The notes under the pieces: model-generated
Told to the model about the DNA's origin: nothing
Databases searched by the model: none
The model's input: the letters and a program-made list of their open reading frames with translations, nothing else
Shown here: positions 26,597 through 35,578 of the stretch, piece after piece
Layout of the letters: each line of letters begins with the position of its first letter
Numbering within the stretch: position 1 is the first letter of the stretch
Made by a program: the position numbers and the translations under genes
Origin: Mycobacterium lentiflavum
Lineage (GTDB): Bacteria; Actinomycetota; Actinomycetes; Mycobacteriales; Mycobacteriaceae
Length of the DNA: 64,000 bases
Assembly (NCBI RefSeq): GCF_022374895.2
Contig: NZ_CP092423.2
Coordinates: 5,394,001-5,458,000 of the forward strand
Reading direction: 5' to 3'

Positions 26597-28006
26597 TCAC
26601 TTTTCCGGACCGGCTTGCAGCTCCCACTGCGGCCCGTCGGCGGTGTCGGTGACCTCGATGCCGGCGATTTTGAGTCGGTCCCGGATCTGGTCTGCGAGAG
26701 CCCAATTACGCTCCTCGCGGGCTCGCTTGCGGCTTTCCAGCTCAGACTGAACCAGCACGTCGACGGCCGCGAGGGCGGCCGACGTCTCGTCGCGCGTTTC
26801 CCAGCGTTCGTCCAGCGGATCGCAGCCCAGGATGCCCATCATCGCGCGGATCGAGCCGGCGTGCCGCAGGGCACTTTCGTGGTCGCCGGCGTCGAGCGCC
26901 CGGTTGCCCTCGGCGCGGGCATGGTGGATCTCGGCCAACGCGATCGGCACCGCGAGGTCGTCGTCGAGTGCGTCGGCGAATCGCGGCGTCCACTCGCCGG
27001 GAACCACGCCCCCGACCCGAACCCGCACGCGGTGCAGGAAATCCTCAACTCCCACATAGGCTTTCACCGCATCCTGCAGGGCGGTATCGGAGAATTCGAG
27101 CATCGAGCGATAGTGGGCGCTGCCCAGGTAGTAGCGCAGTTCCGGCGGCCGCACCCGCTGCAACATCGCCGGAATGGACAACACGTTGCCCAGCGACTTG
27201 CTCATCTTCTCCCCGCCCATCGTCACCCAGCCGTTGTGCAGCCAGTAGCGGGCGAACCCATCCCCGGCCGCGCGGCTCTGGGCGATTTCGTTCTCATGAT
27301 GAGGGAACACCAAATCCATTCCACCACAATGGATATCGAACTCGGGACCCAGATAGGTGCGCGCCATCGCCGAGCATTCCAGGTGCCAGCCCGGGCGACC
27401 GCGGCCCCACGGCGAGGGCCATGAGGGCTCCCCTGGCTTTTCGCCCTTCCACAGGGTGAAGTCGCGCTGGTCGCGCTTGCCGGTCCCCGCCCCCTCGCCC
27501 TGGTGGACGTCATCGATCTTGTGACCGGACAGCTGTCCGTACTCGGGGTAGCTGAGCACATCGAAGTAGACGTCACCGGCGGCGGCATACGCGTGACCAT
27601 TTTCGATCAGGCGTTCCATTAATTCGACCATCTGGGTGATGTGGCCGGTGGCTCGCGGCTCCGCCGACGGCGGCAAGACGTCCAGGGCGTCGTAGGCCGC
27701 GGTGAAGGCGCGCTCGTAGGTCGCCGCCCATTCCCACCATGGCCGGCATGCTGCGGCGGCCTTGGCGAGGATCTTGTCTTCGATATCGGTCACGTTGCGG
27801 ATGAACGCGACGTCATAGCCGCGCGCCATCAGCCAGCGCCGCAGGATGTCGAAGGCCACGCCGCTGCGGACGTGGCCGATGTGCGGCTGGCCCTGCACGG
27901 TGGCGCCACACAGGTAAATGGACACGTGCCCCTCGCGCAGCGGAACGAAATCACGCACAGCGCCGGCGGCGGTGTCGTGTAGCCGCATGGCGGGGCGATC
28001 GGTCAC
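26597..28006 (-). CDS. cysS: Cysteinyl-tRNA synthetase
   Basis: 469 residues, the usual length. Class I motifs are PHIGH (41-45) and KMSKS (267-271), and the four zinc ligands used for cysteine recognition can be placed at Cys33, Cys211, His236 and Glu240. It charges tRNA-Cys in the cytoplasm. The GTG start at 28006 matches the M. tuberculosis CysS1 N-terminus (MTDR...). The 18 bases ending at that GTG are identical to those before lysS and include a TAAGCT -10-like box 8 bp from the GTG, so the mRNA is probably leaderless. Confidence 0.96.
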   Translation of the reverse strand: MTDRPAMRLHDTAAGAVRDFVPLREGHVSIYLCGATVQGQPHIGHVRSGVAFDILRRWLMARGYDVAFIRNVTDIEDKILAKAAAACRPWWEWAATYERAFTAAYDALDVLPPSAEPRATGHITQMVELMERLIENGHAYAAAGDVYFDVLSYPEYGQLSGHKIDDVHQGEGAGTGKRDQRDFTLWKGEKPGEPSWPSPWGRGRPGWHLECSAMARTYLGPEFDIHCGGMDLVFPHHENEIAQSRAAGDGFARYWLHNGWVTMGGEKMSKSLGNVLSIPAMLQRVRPPELRYYLGSAHYRSMLEFSDTALQDAVKAYVGVEDFLHRVRVRVGGVVPGEWTPRFADALDDDLAVPIALAEIHHARAEGNRALDAGDHESALRHAGSIRAMMGILGCDPLDERWETRDETSAALAAVDVLVQSELESRKRAREERNWALADQIRDRLKIAGIEVTDTADGPQWELQAGPEK

Positions 28007-28020
28007 GACGTGCCAGCTTA
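28003..28020 (-). promoter_or_regulatory. Leaderless promoter shared with lysS
   Basis: On the minus strand TAAGCTGGCACGTCGTGA ends in the cysS GTG. TAAGCT fits the mycobacterial -10 pattern TANNNT, and 8 bp separate it from GTG, so transcription would begin at or next to the start codon. The identical 18-mer precedes lysS (46138-46155). Confidence 0.6.
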
Positions 28021-28058
28021 CCTGCTACTTCAGATCGGCCTGCCGCAGCTCGCGGGGG

Positions 28059-28538
28059 CTATCCGTCGGCGACGACGAGGGCCGTCGCGATCGCGGCCAC
28101 ACCCTCACCCCGCCCGGTCAGGCCCAGCCCGTCGGTGGTGGTGGCCGAGACCGATACCGGCGCCCGCAGCAGATCCGACAGCAGTTGCTGCGCCTCGGCG
28201 CGGCGCGGGCCGATCTTTGGCCGATTGCCGATCACTTGCACGGCGGCGTTGCCGACCCGAAACCCGGCCTCCGACACCAGCTCGACGACGTGGCGCAGCA
28301 TGTCGGCGCCGCTGACGCCCTTCCATCGCGGGTCATCGACGCCGAACACGCCACCGATGTCGCCCAACCCGACCGCCGACAACAGGGCATCGCACAACGC
28401 GTGCGCGGCGACGTCACCGTCGGAATGGCCTGCGCAGCCGTCGGTGTCGGGAAATAGCAGACCCAGCAACCAACAGGGCCGTCCGGGCTCAATCGGGTGT
28501 ACGTCGGTACCCAGGCCGACCCGCGGCAACTCGTTCAC
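28059..28538 (-). CDS. ispF: 2-C-methyl-D-erythritol 2,4-cyclodiphosphate synthase
   Basis: 159 residues, the usual length. Zinc ligands Asp12, His14 (TDVH) and His46 are present, together with the GHSDGDV segment (37-43). It cyclises CDP-methylerythritol phosphate to MEcPP in the non-mevalonate isoprenoid pathway, which supplies decaprenyl phosphate and menaquinone. It starts at a GTG overlapping the ispD stop by 4 bases (GTGA), so the two are translated in sequence, as in M. tuberculosis Rv3581c/Rv3582c. Confidence 0.95.
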   Translation of the reverse strand: MNELPRVGLGTDVHPIEPGRPCWLLGLLFPDTDGCAGHSDGDVAAHALCDALLSAVGLGDIGGVFGVDDPRWKGVSGADMLRHVVELVSEAGFRVGNAAVQVIGNRPKIGPRRAEAQQLLSDLLRAPVSVSATTTDGLGLTGRGEGVAAIATALVVADG

Positions 28539-29206
28539 CGGCGCACGATCGCTTGGGCCAGCAATAGATCCAGCGGGGTGGTGATCTTGAATGCCAGCGG
28601 GTCGCCGTCGATCACCTGAACCTGGCCGCCGACGTACTCCACCATGGACGCGTCGTCGGTGAAAACCGCGCCCGCCGCTGCCTGGTACGCACGCAACAAC
28701 AGGTGGGTGGCGAACCCTTGCGGCGTCTGCACCGCCCGCAGCCCGGCCCGTTCCGGCGTGCCCAGAACCACGCCGTTGGCATCCACGGCCTTGATGGTGT
28801 CATGCAGCGGCAACGCGGGGACCACAGCGCCGTGACCGGCCCGCAGCGTGTCCACCACCCGCACGATCAGCTCCGGCGGCGTCAACGCCCGCGCCGCATC
28901 GTGAACCAGCACAAAATCCGGTTCGCCGGGCAGGGCGGACAACGCCCGATCGACCGATTCGGTGCGCCCGGCTCCGCCGGCCACGACGGTGGCCTGGCTG
29001 CCTAGAGCTTGCTTGGCCTGGTCGACGCGATCGGCGGGCACCGCCGCAATGACATGGCTAACGACGCCCGAATTCAGCAGGCCCGCAACGGCCCATTCGA
29101 GCAGAGTGCGCCCATCGAGTTCGCAGAATGCCTTCGGGATACCGGCGCGCAGCCGTTCCCCCGACCCCGCGGCCGGGACCACTGCGACAACTGTGCCCCC
29201 GACCAC
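28535..29206 (-). CDS. ispD: 2-C-methyl-D-erythritol 4-phosphate cytidylyltransferase
   Basis: 223 residues. The nucleotidyltransferase signature AAGSGERLRAGIPK (about residues 12-25) binds CTP, and VLVHDAAR (about 99-106) carries the conserved Asp/Arg. It makes CDP-methylerythritol in the MEP pathway, the step two before IspF. It starts at a GTG 15 bp after carD and is coupled to ispF downstream. It is equivalent to Rv3582c, and an essential gene in mycobacteria. Confidence 0.94.
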   Translation of the reverse strand: MVGGTVVAVVPAAGSGERLRAGIPKAFCELDGRTLLEWAVAGLLNSGVVSHVIAAVPADRVDQAKQALGSQATVVAGGAGRTESVDRALSALPGEPDFVLVHDAARALTPPELIVRVVDTLRAGHGAVVPALPLHDTIKAVDANGVVLGTPERAGLRAVQTPQGFATHLLLRAYQAAAGAVFTDDASMVEYVGGQVQVIDGDPLAFKITTPLDLLLAQAIVRR

Positions 29207-29221
29207 CTGAGCTCAGGGCCT

Positions 29222-29710
29222 TCAGGAAGCTGCGGCCAAAACCTCGTCGAGAATGGTCTCCGCTTTGGCGTCGTCGGTGCTCTCCGCGAGCGCCAACTCG
29301 CCGACCAGAATCTGGCGGGCCTTCGCCAGCATGCGCTTTTCGCCCGCGGACAGGCCGCGTTCCTGGTCGCGACGCCACAGGTCGCGGACAACTTCGGCAA
29401 CCTTGTTGACGTCGCCGGAAGCAAGCTTTTCGAGGTTGGCCTTGTAGCGCCGTGACCAGTTGGTGGGCTCTTCCGTGTGGGGAGCGCGCAACACCTGGAA
29501 GACCTTGTCCAGGCCTTCTTGTCCGACGACGTCGCGCACGCCGACGTACTCGGCGTTGTCGGCGGGAACTCGAACGGTCAGGTCACCCTGCGCAACTTTC
29601 AAGACGAGATACTCTTTTTGCTCCCCTTTGATGGTGCGGGTTTCGATCGCCTCGACTAACGCAGCACCGTGGTGTGGATAAACAACGGTGTCGCCGACCT
29701 TGAAGATCAT
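29222..29710 (-). CDS. carD: RNA polymerase-binding transcription factor CarD
   Basis: 162 residues, the usual length. The N-terminal Tudor-like RNA-polymerase interaction domain (1-53, MIFKVGDTVVYPHHGAA) is followed by a helical DNA-binding domain (about 75-160) that contains the conserved Trp in DLWRRDQERGLS, which wedges the transcription bubble. CarD stabilises open complexes at rRNA and most other sigma-A promoters. It is nearly identical to what I recall of Rv3583c. An AAAGGGG ribosome site precedes the ATG. It leads the carD-ispD-ispF run. Confidence 0.97.
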   Translation of the reverse strand: MIFKVGDTVVYPHHGAALVEAIETRTIKGEQKEYLVLKVAQGDLTVRVPADNAEYVGVRDVVGQEGLDKVFQVLRAPHTEEPTNWSRRYKANLEKLASGDVNKVAEVVRDLWRRDQERGLSAGEKRMLAKARQILVGELALAESTDDAKAETILDEVLAAAS

Positions 29711-30011
29711 CAGATTCGAGCCCCTTTCGTTACCTCAGTCTAACACGGCGGTCCAACACACGCGAAGCAACAGTGCAGGTCAGGGGCTCAACGCGCGCTG
29801 AATAGGGGTTGACAGACGGACGAAGACGTGCAATAGAACACATTAGCAATGCCTGGTCTTGGCCCCGGCACTGCCCTGCCACCGGCGCTGCGGTGCAGGT
29901 CTTGCTACCTGCGCTACCGCTTAAACGTGGTTCCTACTACTGTGCATAGTTGCACGCGTCATCGTGCCGCGACTTGCTCTGAACAGCCAGACCGAGCCCA
30001 GGAGGCATCGA
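29711..30011. other. Divergent carD/lpqE intergenic region
   Basis: The 301 bp separate two divergent genes and contain no gene. On the minus strand TGTTAGACT, about 25 bp before carD, resembles an extended -10. On the plus strand a -35/-10 candidate lies at 29809-29837 (separate entry). AGGAGG at 29999-30004 is the lpqE ribosome site. Confidence 0.6.
29809..29837 (+). promoter_or_regulatory. Candidate sigma-A promoter for lpqE
   Basis: A perfect TTGACA (29809-29814) is followed after 17 bp by AATAGA (29832-29837), a half-match to the -10 hexamer. Transcription from here would leave a leader of about 165 nt before lpqE. Confidence 0.45.
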
Positions 30012-30566
30012 GTGAACCGCTTCAAGACCAGCCTCGCGGTCGGCCTTCGCGCCCGAATGGTCCTCGTTGGCCTGGCCGCCCTGGTCGCCACCGTGCTCAC
30101 CGGGTGTGGCGCCGGACAGATCTCGCAGATGGCCACCCAGGAGCCCGCCATCAACGGCAACAAGGTCACGTTCAACAACGTGGCACTGCGCGACATCCGC
30201 ATCCAAGCCGTGCAGACCGGCGACTACCTGCGCCCGGGTAAGAACGTGGACCTGGTGCTGGTAGCGGTGAATCAGTCCCCCGATGTCGAGGACCGGCTGC
30301 TGGGCATCACCAGTGACATCGGCACGGTGACGGTGACCGGCGACACTCGCCTGCCCGCCAGCGGCATGCTGTTCATCGGCACGCCGGAAGGCCAGCGGGT
30401 GGCACCGGGCCCGCTCAACCCCAACAGCGCGGCGAAGGCATCCGTCAACTTGGCCAAGCCCATCAGCAACGGCCTGTCCTACAACTTCACCTTCACCTTC
30501 GAGAAGGCCGGCCAAGCCAGCGTGCAGGTGCCGATTTCGGCCGGGATGGCTCCGCCGGAGGTCTAA
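30012..30566 (+). CDS. lpqE: Lipoprotein LpqE
   Basis: 184 residues from a GTG with AGGAGG 7 bp upstream; an earlier in-frame GTG at 29964 is rejected because it would extend past this site. The signal peptide ends in lipobox VLTGC, lipidated Cys32. The mature domain is a beta-rich copper-chaperone/immunoglobulin-like fold by general appearance (repeated valine strands), with no catalytic motif visible. It is equivalent to Rv3584. It sits upstream of radA with a 50-bp gap and is divergent from carD. Function is not established. Confidence 0.88.
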   Translation: MNRFKTSLAVGLRARMVLVGLAALVATVLTGCGAGQISQMATQEPAINGNKVTFNNVALRDIRIQAVQTGDYLRPGKNVDLVLVAVNQSPDVEDRLLGITSDIGTVTVTGDTRLPASGMLFIGTPEGQRVAPGPLNPNSAAKASVNLAKPISNGLSYNFTFTFEKAGQASVQVPISAGMAPPEV

Positions 30567-30616
30567 CCGGCCGTGTCACACCGGGTCTTGTCGGCCCAGC
30601 CGGATACCGTCATGAC

Positions 30617-32026
30617 GTGGCTAATGCGCGCTCACAATTCCGTTGCTCGGAGTGCCAACACGTCACCGCCAAATGGGTTGGCCGCTGCGGAGAATGCGGC
30701 ACCTGGGGCACCGTCGATGAGGTGACCGTGCTCAGCGCGGTGGGCGGCCGTCGTGCGCCGAGTCGGACGTCGCAGGCCGTTCCGATCAGTTCCGTCGAAG
30801 CGGGCGCCAGCCAGCACCGCGCGACGGGCATCGACGAACTCGACCGCGTCCTCGGTGGCGGCGTGGTGCCCGGTTCGGTCACGCTGCTGGCCGGCGATCC
30901 GGGCGTCGGTAAATCGACGTTGCTGCTCAAGGTCGCCCACCTGTGGGCGCAGTCCGGGCGGCGCGCGCTGTACATCTCCGGCGAGGAGTCCGCGGGCCAG
31001 ATCAGGCTGCGCGCGGACCGCATCGATTGCGGTAGCGACGAGCTCTACCTGGCCGCCGAATCCGACGTGCACACGGTGCTCGAGCACATCGCGACGGTCA
31101 AGCCCGCGCTGGTGATCGTCGACTCGGTGCAAACCATGTCCACCGCCGGGTCCGACGGCGTCGCCGGCGGGGTCACGCAGGTGCGCGCCGTGACGGCGGC
31201 GCTGACAGCAGCGGCCAAGTCCAACGGCGTGGCGCTGATCCTCGTCGGCCATGTCACCAAGGACGGCGCGATCGCCGGCCCGCGCTCGCTGGAACACCTC
31301 GTCGACGTCGTTCTACATTTCGAGGGCGACCGCAACGGCTCGCTACGGATGGTCCGCGGCATCAAGAACCGATTCGGCGGCGCCGACGAAGTCGGATGTT
31401 TCACGTTGCACGACAACGGAATTGAGGGTGTTGCCGACCCATCCAACCTGTTCTTGGATCAACGGCCCGCCCCGGTGCCCGGCACCGCGATCACCGTGGC
31501 GCTGGACGGCAAACGGCCGCTGATCGGCGAAGTCCAGGCGCTGCTCGCCACGCCGAACGCCGGCTCACCGCGCCGCGCGGTCAGCGGGATCGACCACTCC
31601 CGCGCCGCGATGATCACCGCCGTGCTGGAAAAGCACGCCAAGCTGCCACTGGCCGCCAACGACATCTACCTGTCCACCGTGGGCGGCATGCGGCTGACCG
31701 ATCCGTCTTCAGACCTCGCCGTCGCCATCGCGCTGGCTTCGGCCCTGGCCGACCTGCCGCTGCCCACCACCGCGGTGATGATCGGCGAGGTCGGCCTGGC
31801 GGGCGATCTGCGCCGGGTCAGCGGCATCGACCGGCGCCTGGCCGAAGCGGCCCGGCAGGGATTCACCATCGCCCTGGTTCCGCCCGGGTGCGAGGCAGTT
31901 CCGCGGGGCATGCGCGCACTGAGTGCGCCCACCATCGGGGCGGCGCTGCAGCACATGATCGACATCGCCCACGACCGCCCCGTCGAGCCCCCGGGACCCA
32001 AACGGCTATACATTGCGACGCCATAA
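30617..32026 (+). CDS. radA: DNA repair protein RadA
   Basis: 469 residues. N-terminal zinc finger Cys10-Cys13-Cys24-Cys27, RecA-like ATPase with Walker A GDPGVGKST (93-101), the RadA-specific KNRFG motif (250-254), and a C-terminal Lon-protease-like domain (about 290-460) that lacks proteolytic function. RadA drives branch migration in recombination. The GTG start is preceded by TACCGT 6 bp upstream, a possible leaderless -10. It is followed by disA after 26 bp; the radA-disA pairing is conserved and RadA restrains DisA in other bacteria. Confidence 0.96.
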   Translation: MANARSQFRCSECQHVTAKWVGRCGECGTWGTVDEVTVLSAVGGRRAPSRTSQAVPISSVEAGASQHRATGIDELDRVLGGGVVPGSVTLLAGDPGVGKSTLLLKVAHLWAQSGRRALYISGEESAGQIRLRADRIDCGSDELYLAAESDVHTVLEHIATVKPALVIVDSVQTMSTAGSDGVAGGVTQVRAVTAALTAAAKSNGVALILVGHVTKDGAIAGPRSLEHLVDVVLHFEGDRNGSLRMVRGIKNRFGGADEVGCFTLHDNGIEGVADPSNLFLDQRPAPVPGTAITVALDGKRPLIGEVQALLATPNAGSPRRAVSGIDHSRAAMITAVLEKHAKLPLAANDIYLSTVGGMRLTDPSSDLAVAIALASALADLPLPTTAVMIGEVGLAGDLRRVSGIDRRLAEAARQGFTIALVPPGCEAVPRGMRALSAPTIGAALQHMIDIAHDRPVEPPGPKRLYIATP

Positions 32027-32052
32027 GCCCTGGCGTAGCAGAATGACAGGCT

Positions 32053-33126
32053 GTGACGCGTCCGACGCTACGTGAAACAGTCGCCCGCCTGGCACCGGGC
32101 ACCGGGCTCCGGGACGGCCTGGAGCGCATCCTGCGCGGCCGTACCGGTGCGCTGATCGTGCTCGGCCACGACGAGAACGTCGAGGCCATCTGCGACGGCG
32201 GGTTCGCCCTCGATGTCCGATACGCCCCGACGCGACTACGCGAGCTGGCCAAGATGGACGGCGCCGTCGTGCTGTCCACCGACGCCAGCCGGATCGTGCG
32301 GGCCAACGTGCAGCTGGTGCCCGATCCGTCGATCCCCACCGACGAGTCGGGCACCCGGCACCGCTCGGCGGAGCGCGCCGCGATCCAGACCGGCCACCCG
32401 GTGATCTCCGTCAGCCACTCGATGAACATCGTCACCGTCTATGTCGGCGGGGAGCGGCACGTGCTGGCCGATTCCGCGACCATCCTGTCGCGGGCTAACC
32501 AGGCCATCGCGACCCTGGAGCGCTACAAGACCCGCCTCGACGAGGTCAGCCGGTTGTTGTCGCGCGCGGAGATCGAAGACTTCGTCACGCTGCGCGACGT
32601 GATGACCGTGGTGCAGCGACTCGAGCTGGTCCGCCGCATCGGGCTGGTGATCGACTACGACGTCGTCGAACTGGGCACCGACGGACGCCAGCTGCGGCTA
32701 CAGCTCGAGGAGCTGCTGGGCGGCAACGACACCGATCGGGAGTTGATCGTGCGCGACTACCACGCCAGCCCCGAGCCGCTGTCCGATGTGCAGATGATCG
32801 CGACGCTGGACGAGCTGGACGCGTTGTCGGACACCGAGCTGCTCGAAATCACTTCGCTAGCAAAGGTTTTCGGTTATCCGACGACGACGGAGGCGCAGGA
32901 TTCGGCGCTGAGCCCGCGTGGCTACCGCGCGATGGCCGGTATCCCCCGGCTGCAGTTTGCCCACGTCGACCTGTTGGTCCGCAACTTCGGGACGCTGCAG
33001 GGTCTGTTGGCGGCCAGCGCCAACGACCTGCAATCGGTCGACGGTATCGGCTCGATGTGGGCCCGCCATGTGCGAGAAGGGCTGTCGCAGCTGGCGGAGT
33101 CGACGATCGCCGACCCGCTCAACTAG
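32053..33126 (+). CDS. disA: Diadenylate cyclase DisA
   Basis: 357 residues, the family length. The N-terminal DAC domain shows DGA (69-71) and RHR (102-104), the residues that bind ATP and metal for making c-di-AMP. A central helical linker leads to the C-terminal helix-hairpin-helix DNA-binding domain (about 290-350, QSVDGIGSMWARHVREG). It links DNA structure to c-di-AMP signalling. It starts at a GTG 26 bp after radA. Its end overlaps the convergent Rv3587c-like gene by 4 bp. Confidence 0.96.
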   Translation: MTRPTLRETVARLAPGTGLRDGLERILRGRTGALIVLGHDENVEAICDGGFALDVRYAPTRLRELAKMDGAVVLSTDASRIVRANVQLVPDPSIPTDESGTRHRSAERAAIQTGHPVISVSHSMNIVTVYVGGERHVLADSATILSRANQAIATLERYKTRLDEVSRLLSRAEIEDFVTLRDVMTVVQRLELVRRIGLVIDYDVVELGTDGRQLRLQLEELLGGNDTDRELIVRDYHASPEPLSDVQMIATLDELDALSDTELLEITSLAKVFGYPTTTEAQDSALSPRGYRAMAGIPRLQFAHVDLLVRNFGTLQGLLAASANDLQSVDGIGSMWARHVREGLSQLAESTIADPLN

Positions 33127-33935
33127 CCCGCGGGCGACGGACCGGGAGCTGCCCCGGGCGGAGCCTCGGGCTGCGGCACCGCCGGCTGACCCGGAACCGG
33201 CCCCGGCGGGGGCGGCGGCTGGTTCAGAATGAACGGCACCGCGAGCGAGCGCAGGTTGCCCAGCTGAACGACGAGGTTGTAGGTGCCCGGTCCGATCGCC
33301 GGGCGCGGCAGCGGGCAGTGCGGCGAGGATCCCATCCCCGTCCACGTCACCGCCGTCGTCACCTGCTCGCCGGGCGTGAAGGTCTTGACCAGGGTCTCGT
33401 TGGACGGCGCGCAGTCCAGGTTGGACCACAGCCGCTTGTTGTCCAGCGAGTACACGTAGGCGGCCAGGACGGCGGCGCCGACGTCACGCTTGCACGCCAC
33501 CAGGCCGATGTTGGTGACGACCATCGTGAACTTCGGCTGGTCACCGATGAAGTACTGCGGCGCGTTGGTCAGGCCCTTGACGGCCAGCGTCGAGTCGGGG
33601 CAGTCGTCGCCCTCCTTGAGCACCGGCGGCGGCTGCACCGCGGCGGTCGGGGTTGGCGACTCCGGATTCTGGCCCTGGGGGCCCGGCACCGGGCCGACGC
33701 CCTCCTGCCCCGGCGGGGGCGGCGCTTGCGGCGGGGGTGCTGCCGGGGTGCTTTGACCCGGGCCGGCCTTGTTGACGCTGGCAGGCTTGGCGCCCGCACT
33801 GTTGCCCATAAAGGCGATGACAATCGCGACAGCGATGCCGATCACGACGACCGCGATCCCCAGGGCCAGCCCCCTGCGCCGCCAATAGATCTCCGTGGGT
33901 AGCGGGCCACGCGGTTCCAGATCCAGCACGGTCAC
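33123..33935 (-). CDS. Single-pass membrane protein with Pro-rich linker (Rv3587c-like)
   Basis: 270 residues from a GTG that gives the N-terminus (MTVLDLEPRG) recalled for Rv3587c; a GTG or ATG 18 bp upstream would add six residues. One membrane span (about 25-48) follows a basic segment, then a Pro/Ala/Gln/Gly-rich linker (55-110), then a conserved extracytoplasmic domain with four cysteines (DDCPDS, VACKRD, LDCAPS, PHCPLP) and a Pro-rich C-terminal tail. The outer domain is probably disulfide-bonded. It is a conserved mycobacterial envelope protein with no assigned activity. It converges with disA. Confidence 0.83.
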   Translation of the reverse strand: MTVLDLEPRGPLPTEIYWRRRGLALGIAVVVIGIAVAIVIAFMGNSAGAKPASVNKAGPGQSTPAAPPPQAPPPPGQEGVGPVPGPQGQNPESPTPTAAVQPPPVLKEGDDCPDSTLAVKGLTNAPQYFIGDQPKFTMVVTNIGLVACKRDVGAAVLAAYVYSLDNKRLWSNLDCAPSNETLVKTFTPGEQVTTAVTWTGMGSSPHCPLPRPAIGPGTYNLVVQLGNLRSLAVPFILNQPPPPPGPVPGQPAVPQPEAPPGAAPGPSPAG

Positions 33936-34042
33936 ACAATAAGTCCAGGTCACGCCGATTTGTCCGATCCGAGTCGGCGTGTCGCGATGTTAGCTGGGCG
34001 CCGACCGTGTTAGTGGCGCGTGCTGCTGGCGAGACCCGCCCG

Positions 34043-34660
34043 TTATTCGCCGATGTCGCCGACGTGATCGACCAGCGCTGCGCGCCCGTCGGCGAGGTGA
34101 TAGGTGACCCCGGCGAGCGCCAGCGTGCCAGCCGAAACGCGGTCGGCGATGGCGGCAGAACGCGATTTGAGCTGCGCCAGCGTCTCGCTCACGTGCCGTG
34201 CCTCGAACTCGTCGACACGACTGAGTCCCTCACGCCGGCCCAACAGGATCGACGGCGCGACCCGCTCCACCACGTCGCGCACAAAACCGCCCGGGATCGC
34301 ACCGTCGTCGACCGCGCCGATGGCGGCCTTGACGGCGCCGCAGCTGTTGTGGCCGAGGACGACGATCAGCGGAACGTCGAGCACCGTGACCGCAAACTCG
34401 ATCGAGCCCAGTACCGCGGTGTCGATGGCCTGGCCGGCGGTGCGAACCACGAACATGTCGCCCAGGCCCTGATCGAAGATGAGTTCGGCCGCGACCCGGC
34501 TGTCCGCACAGCCGAACACGACCGCGGTGGGCTTCTGCCCGGAAGCCAGGCTGGCACGATGCTCGACGCTCTGGCTCGGGTGTGCAGGCTGTCCGGCGAC
34601 GAATCGCTCGTTACCCTCTTTGAGTGCTTTCCATGCGGATACCGGATTGGAGTTGGGCAT
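34043..34660 (-). CDS. canB: Beta-class carbonic anhydrase
   Basis: 205 residues. Zinc ligands Cys51, His104 and Cys107 are present, with the Asp53-Arg55 dyad (CADSR). It interconverts CO2 and bicarbonate in the cytoplasm. I start at MPNSNP, matching the tuberculosis Rv3588c N-terminus; an ATG 48 bp upstream would overlap the mutY leader. It is divergent from mutY with only 30 bp between starts, so the two promoters overlap. A CAGAAT box 7 bp before the ATG could drive a leaderless transcript. Confidence 0.93.
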   Translation of the reverse strand: MPNSNPVSAWKALKEGNERFVAGQPAHPSQSVEHRASLASGQKPTAVVFGCADSRVAAELIFDQGLGDMFVVRTAGQAIDTAVLGSIEFAVTVLDVPLIVVLGHNSCGAVKAAIGAVDDGAIPGGFVRDVVERVAPSILLGRREGLSRVDEFEARHVSETLAQLKSRSAAIADRVSAGTLALAGVTYHLADGRAALVDHVGDIGE

Positions 34661-34690
34661 GGGACACATTCTGGCTTGCCGAGGGCACCG

Positions 34691-35578
34691 ATGACTAGCC
34701 AGGGGCAAATCCCGGCGAGTGAACTTCTGGGTTGGTACGAACGCTCACGCCGTGATCTGCCCTGGCGGGAACCGGGTGTGGACGCGTGGCAGATCCTGGT
34801 CAGCGAATTCATGCTGCAACAGACGCCGGTGGCCCGGGTGCTGCCGATCTGGACGGACTGGGTACGGCGCTGGCCCACCCCGTCGGCGACCGCCGCGGCC
34901 AGTGCGGCCGACGTGCTGCGGGCCTGGGGCAAGCTGGGCTACCCGCGACGGGCCAAGCGCTTGCACGAATGCGCGATCGTCATTGCGCGCGATCACGGCG
35001 ACGTCGTTCCCGACGACGTCGAAACCCTGCTGGAATTACCGGGTATCGGCACCTACACGGCGCGAGCCGTGGCGTGCTTCGCCTACCGCAAGCGGGTGCC
35101 GGTGGTGGACACCAATGTGCGACGGGTGGTCGCCCGAGCCGTGCACGGCCTGGCCGACGCCGCTGCGGCGTCGGCCACCCGCGACCTTGCCGACGTCGCG
35201 GCGCTATTGCCGCAAGACGCCACGGCGCCGCAGTTTTCGGTAGCACTGATGGAACTGGGCGCCACGGTGTGCGTTGCGCGCACACCGCGCTGCGGGCTGT
35301 GCCCGCTTGAGCGCTGCGCGTGGCGGCAGGCCGGCTTTCCTCCCGCACAGGGGCCGCCAGCCCGCCGCATTCAGACGTACGCCGGAACGGATCGCCAAGT
35401 TCGCGGACGGTTGTTGGATGTATTGCGCGCCAAGGATTCTCCAGTAAGCCGGGCAGAGCTGGACGTGGCGTGGCTCACCGATACCGCCCAACGCGACCGA
35501 GCGCTGTATTCGCTCCTTGCCGATGGCCTGGTGACGCAGACCAGCGACGGCCGGTTCGGGCTAGCCGGCGAGGAATAG
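34691..35578 (+). CDS. mutY: A/G-specific adenine DNA glycosylase MutY
   Basis: 295 residues. Catalytic Glu39 in SEFMLQQT, helix-hairpin-helix LPGIGTYTA (117-125), catalytic Asp141 in VDTNVRR, and the iron-sulfur cluster cysteines C-x6-C-x2-C-x4-C (CVARTPRCGLCPLERC). It removes adenine opposite 8-oxoguanine. The C-terminal part after the cluster (about 70 residues) is much shorter than the NUDT1-like domain of E. coli MutY, as in other mycobacteria. It ends inside the convergent hydrolase gene (18-bp overlap). Confidence 0.94.
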   Translation: MTSQGQIPASELLGWYERSRRDLPWREPGVDAWQILVSEFMLQQTPVARVLPIWTDWVRRWPTPSATAAASAADVLRAWGKLGYPRRAKRLHECAIVIARDHGDVVPDDVETLLELPGIGTYTARAVACFAYRKRVPVVDTNVRRVVARAVHGLADAAAASATRDLADVAALLPQDATAPQFSVALMELGATVCVARTPRCGLCPLERCAWRQAGFPPAQGPPARRIQTYAGTDRQVRGRLLDVLRAKDSPVSRAELDVAWLTDTAQRDRALYSLLADGLVTQTSDGRFGLAGEE

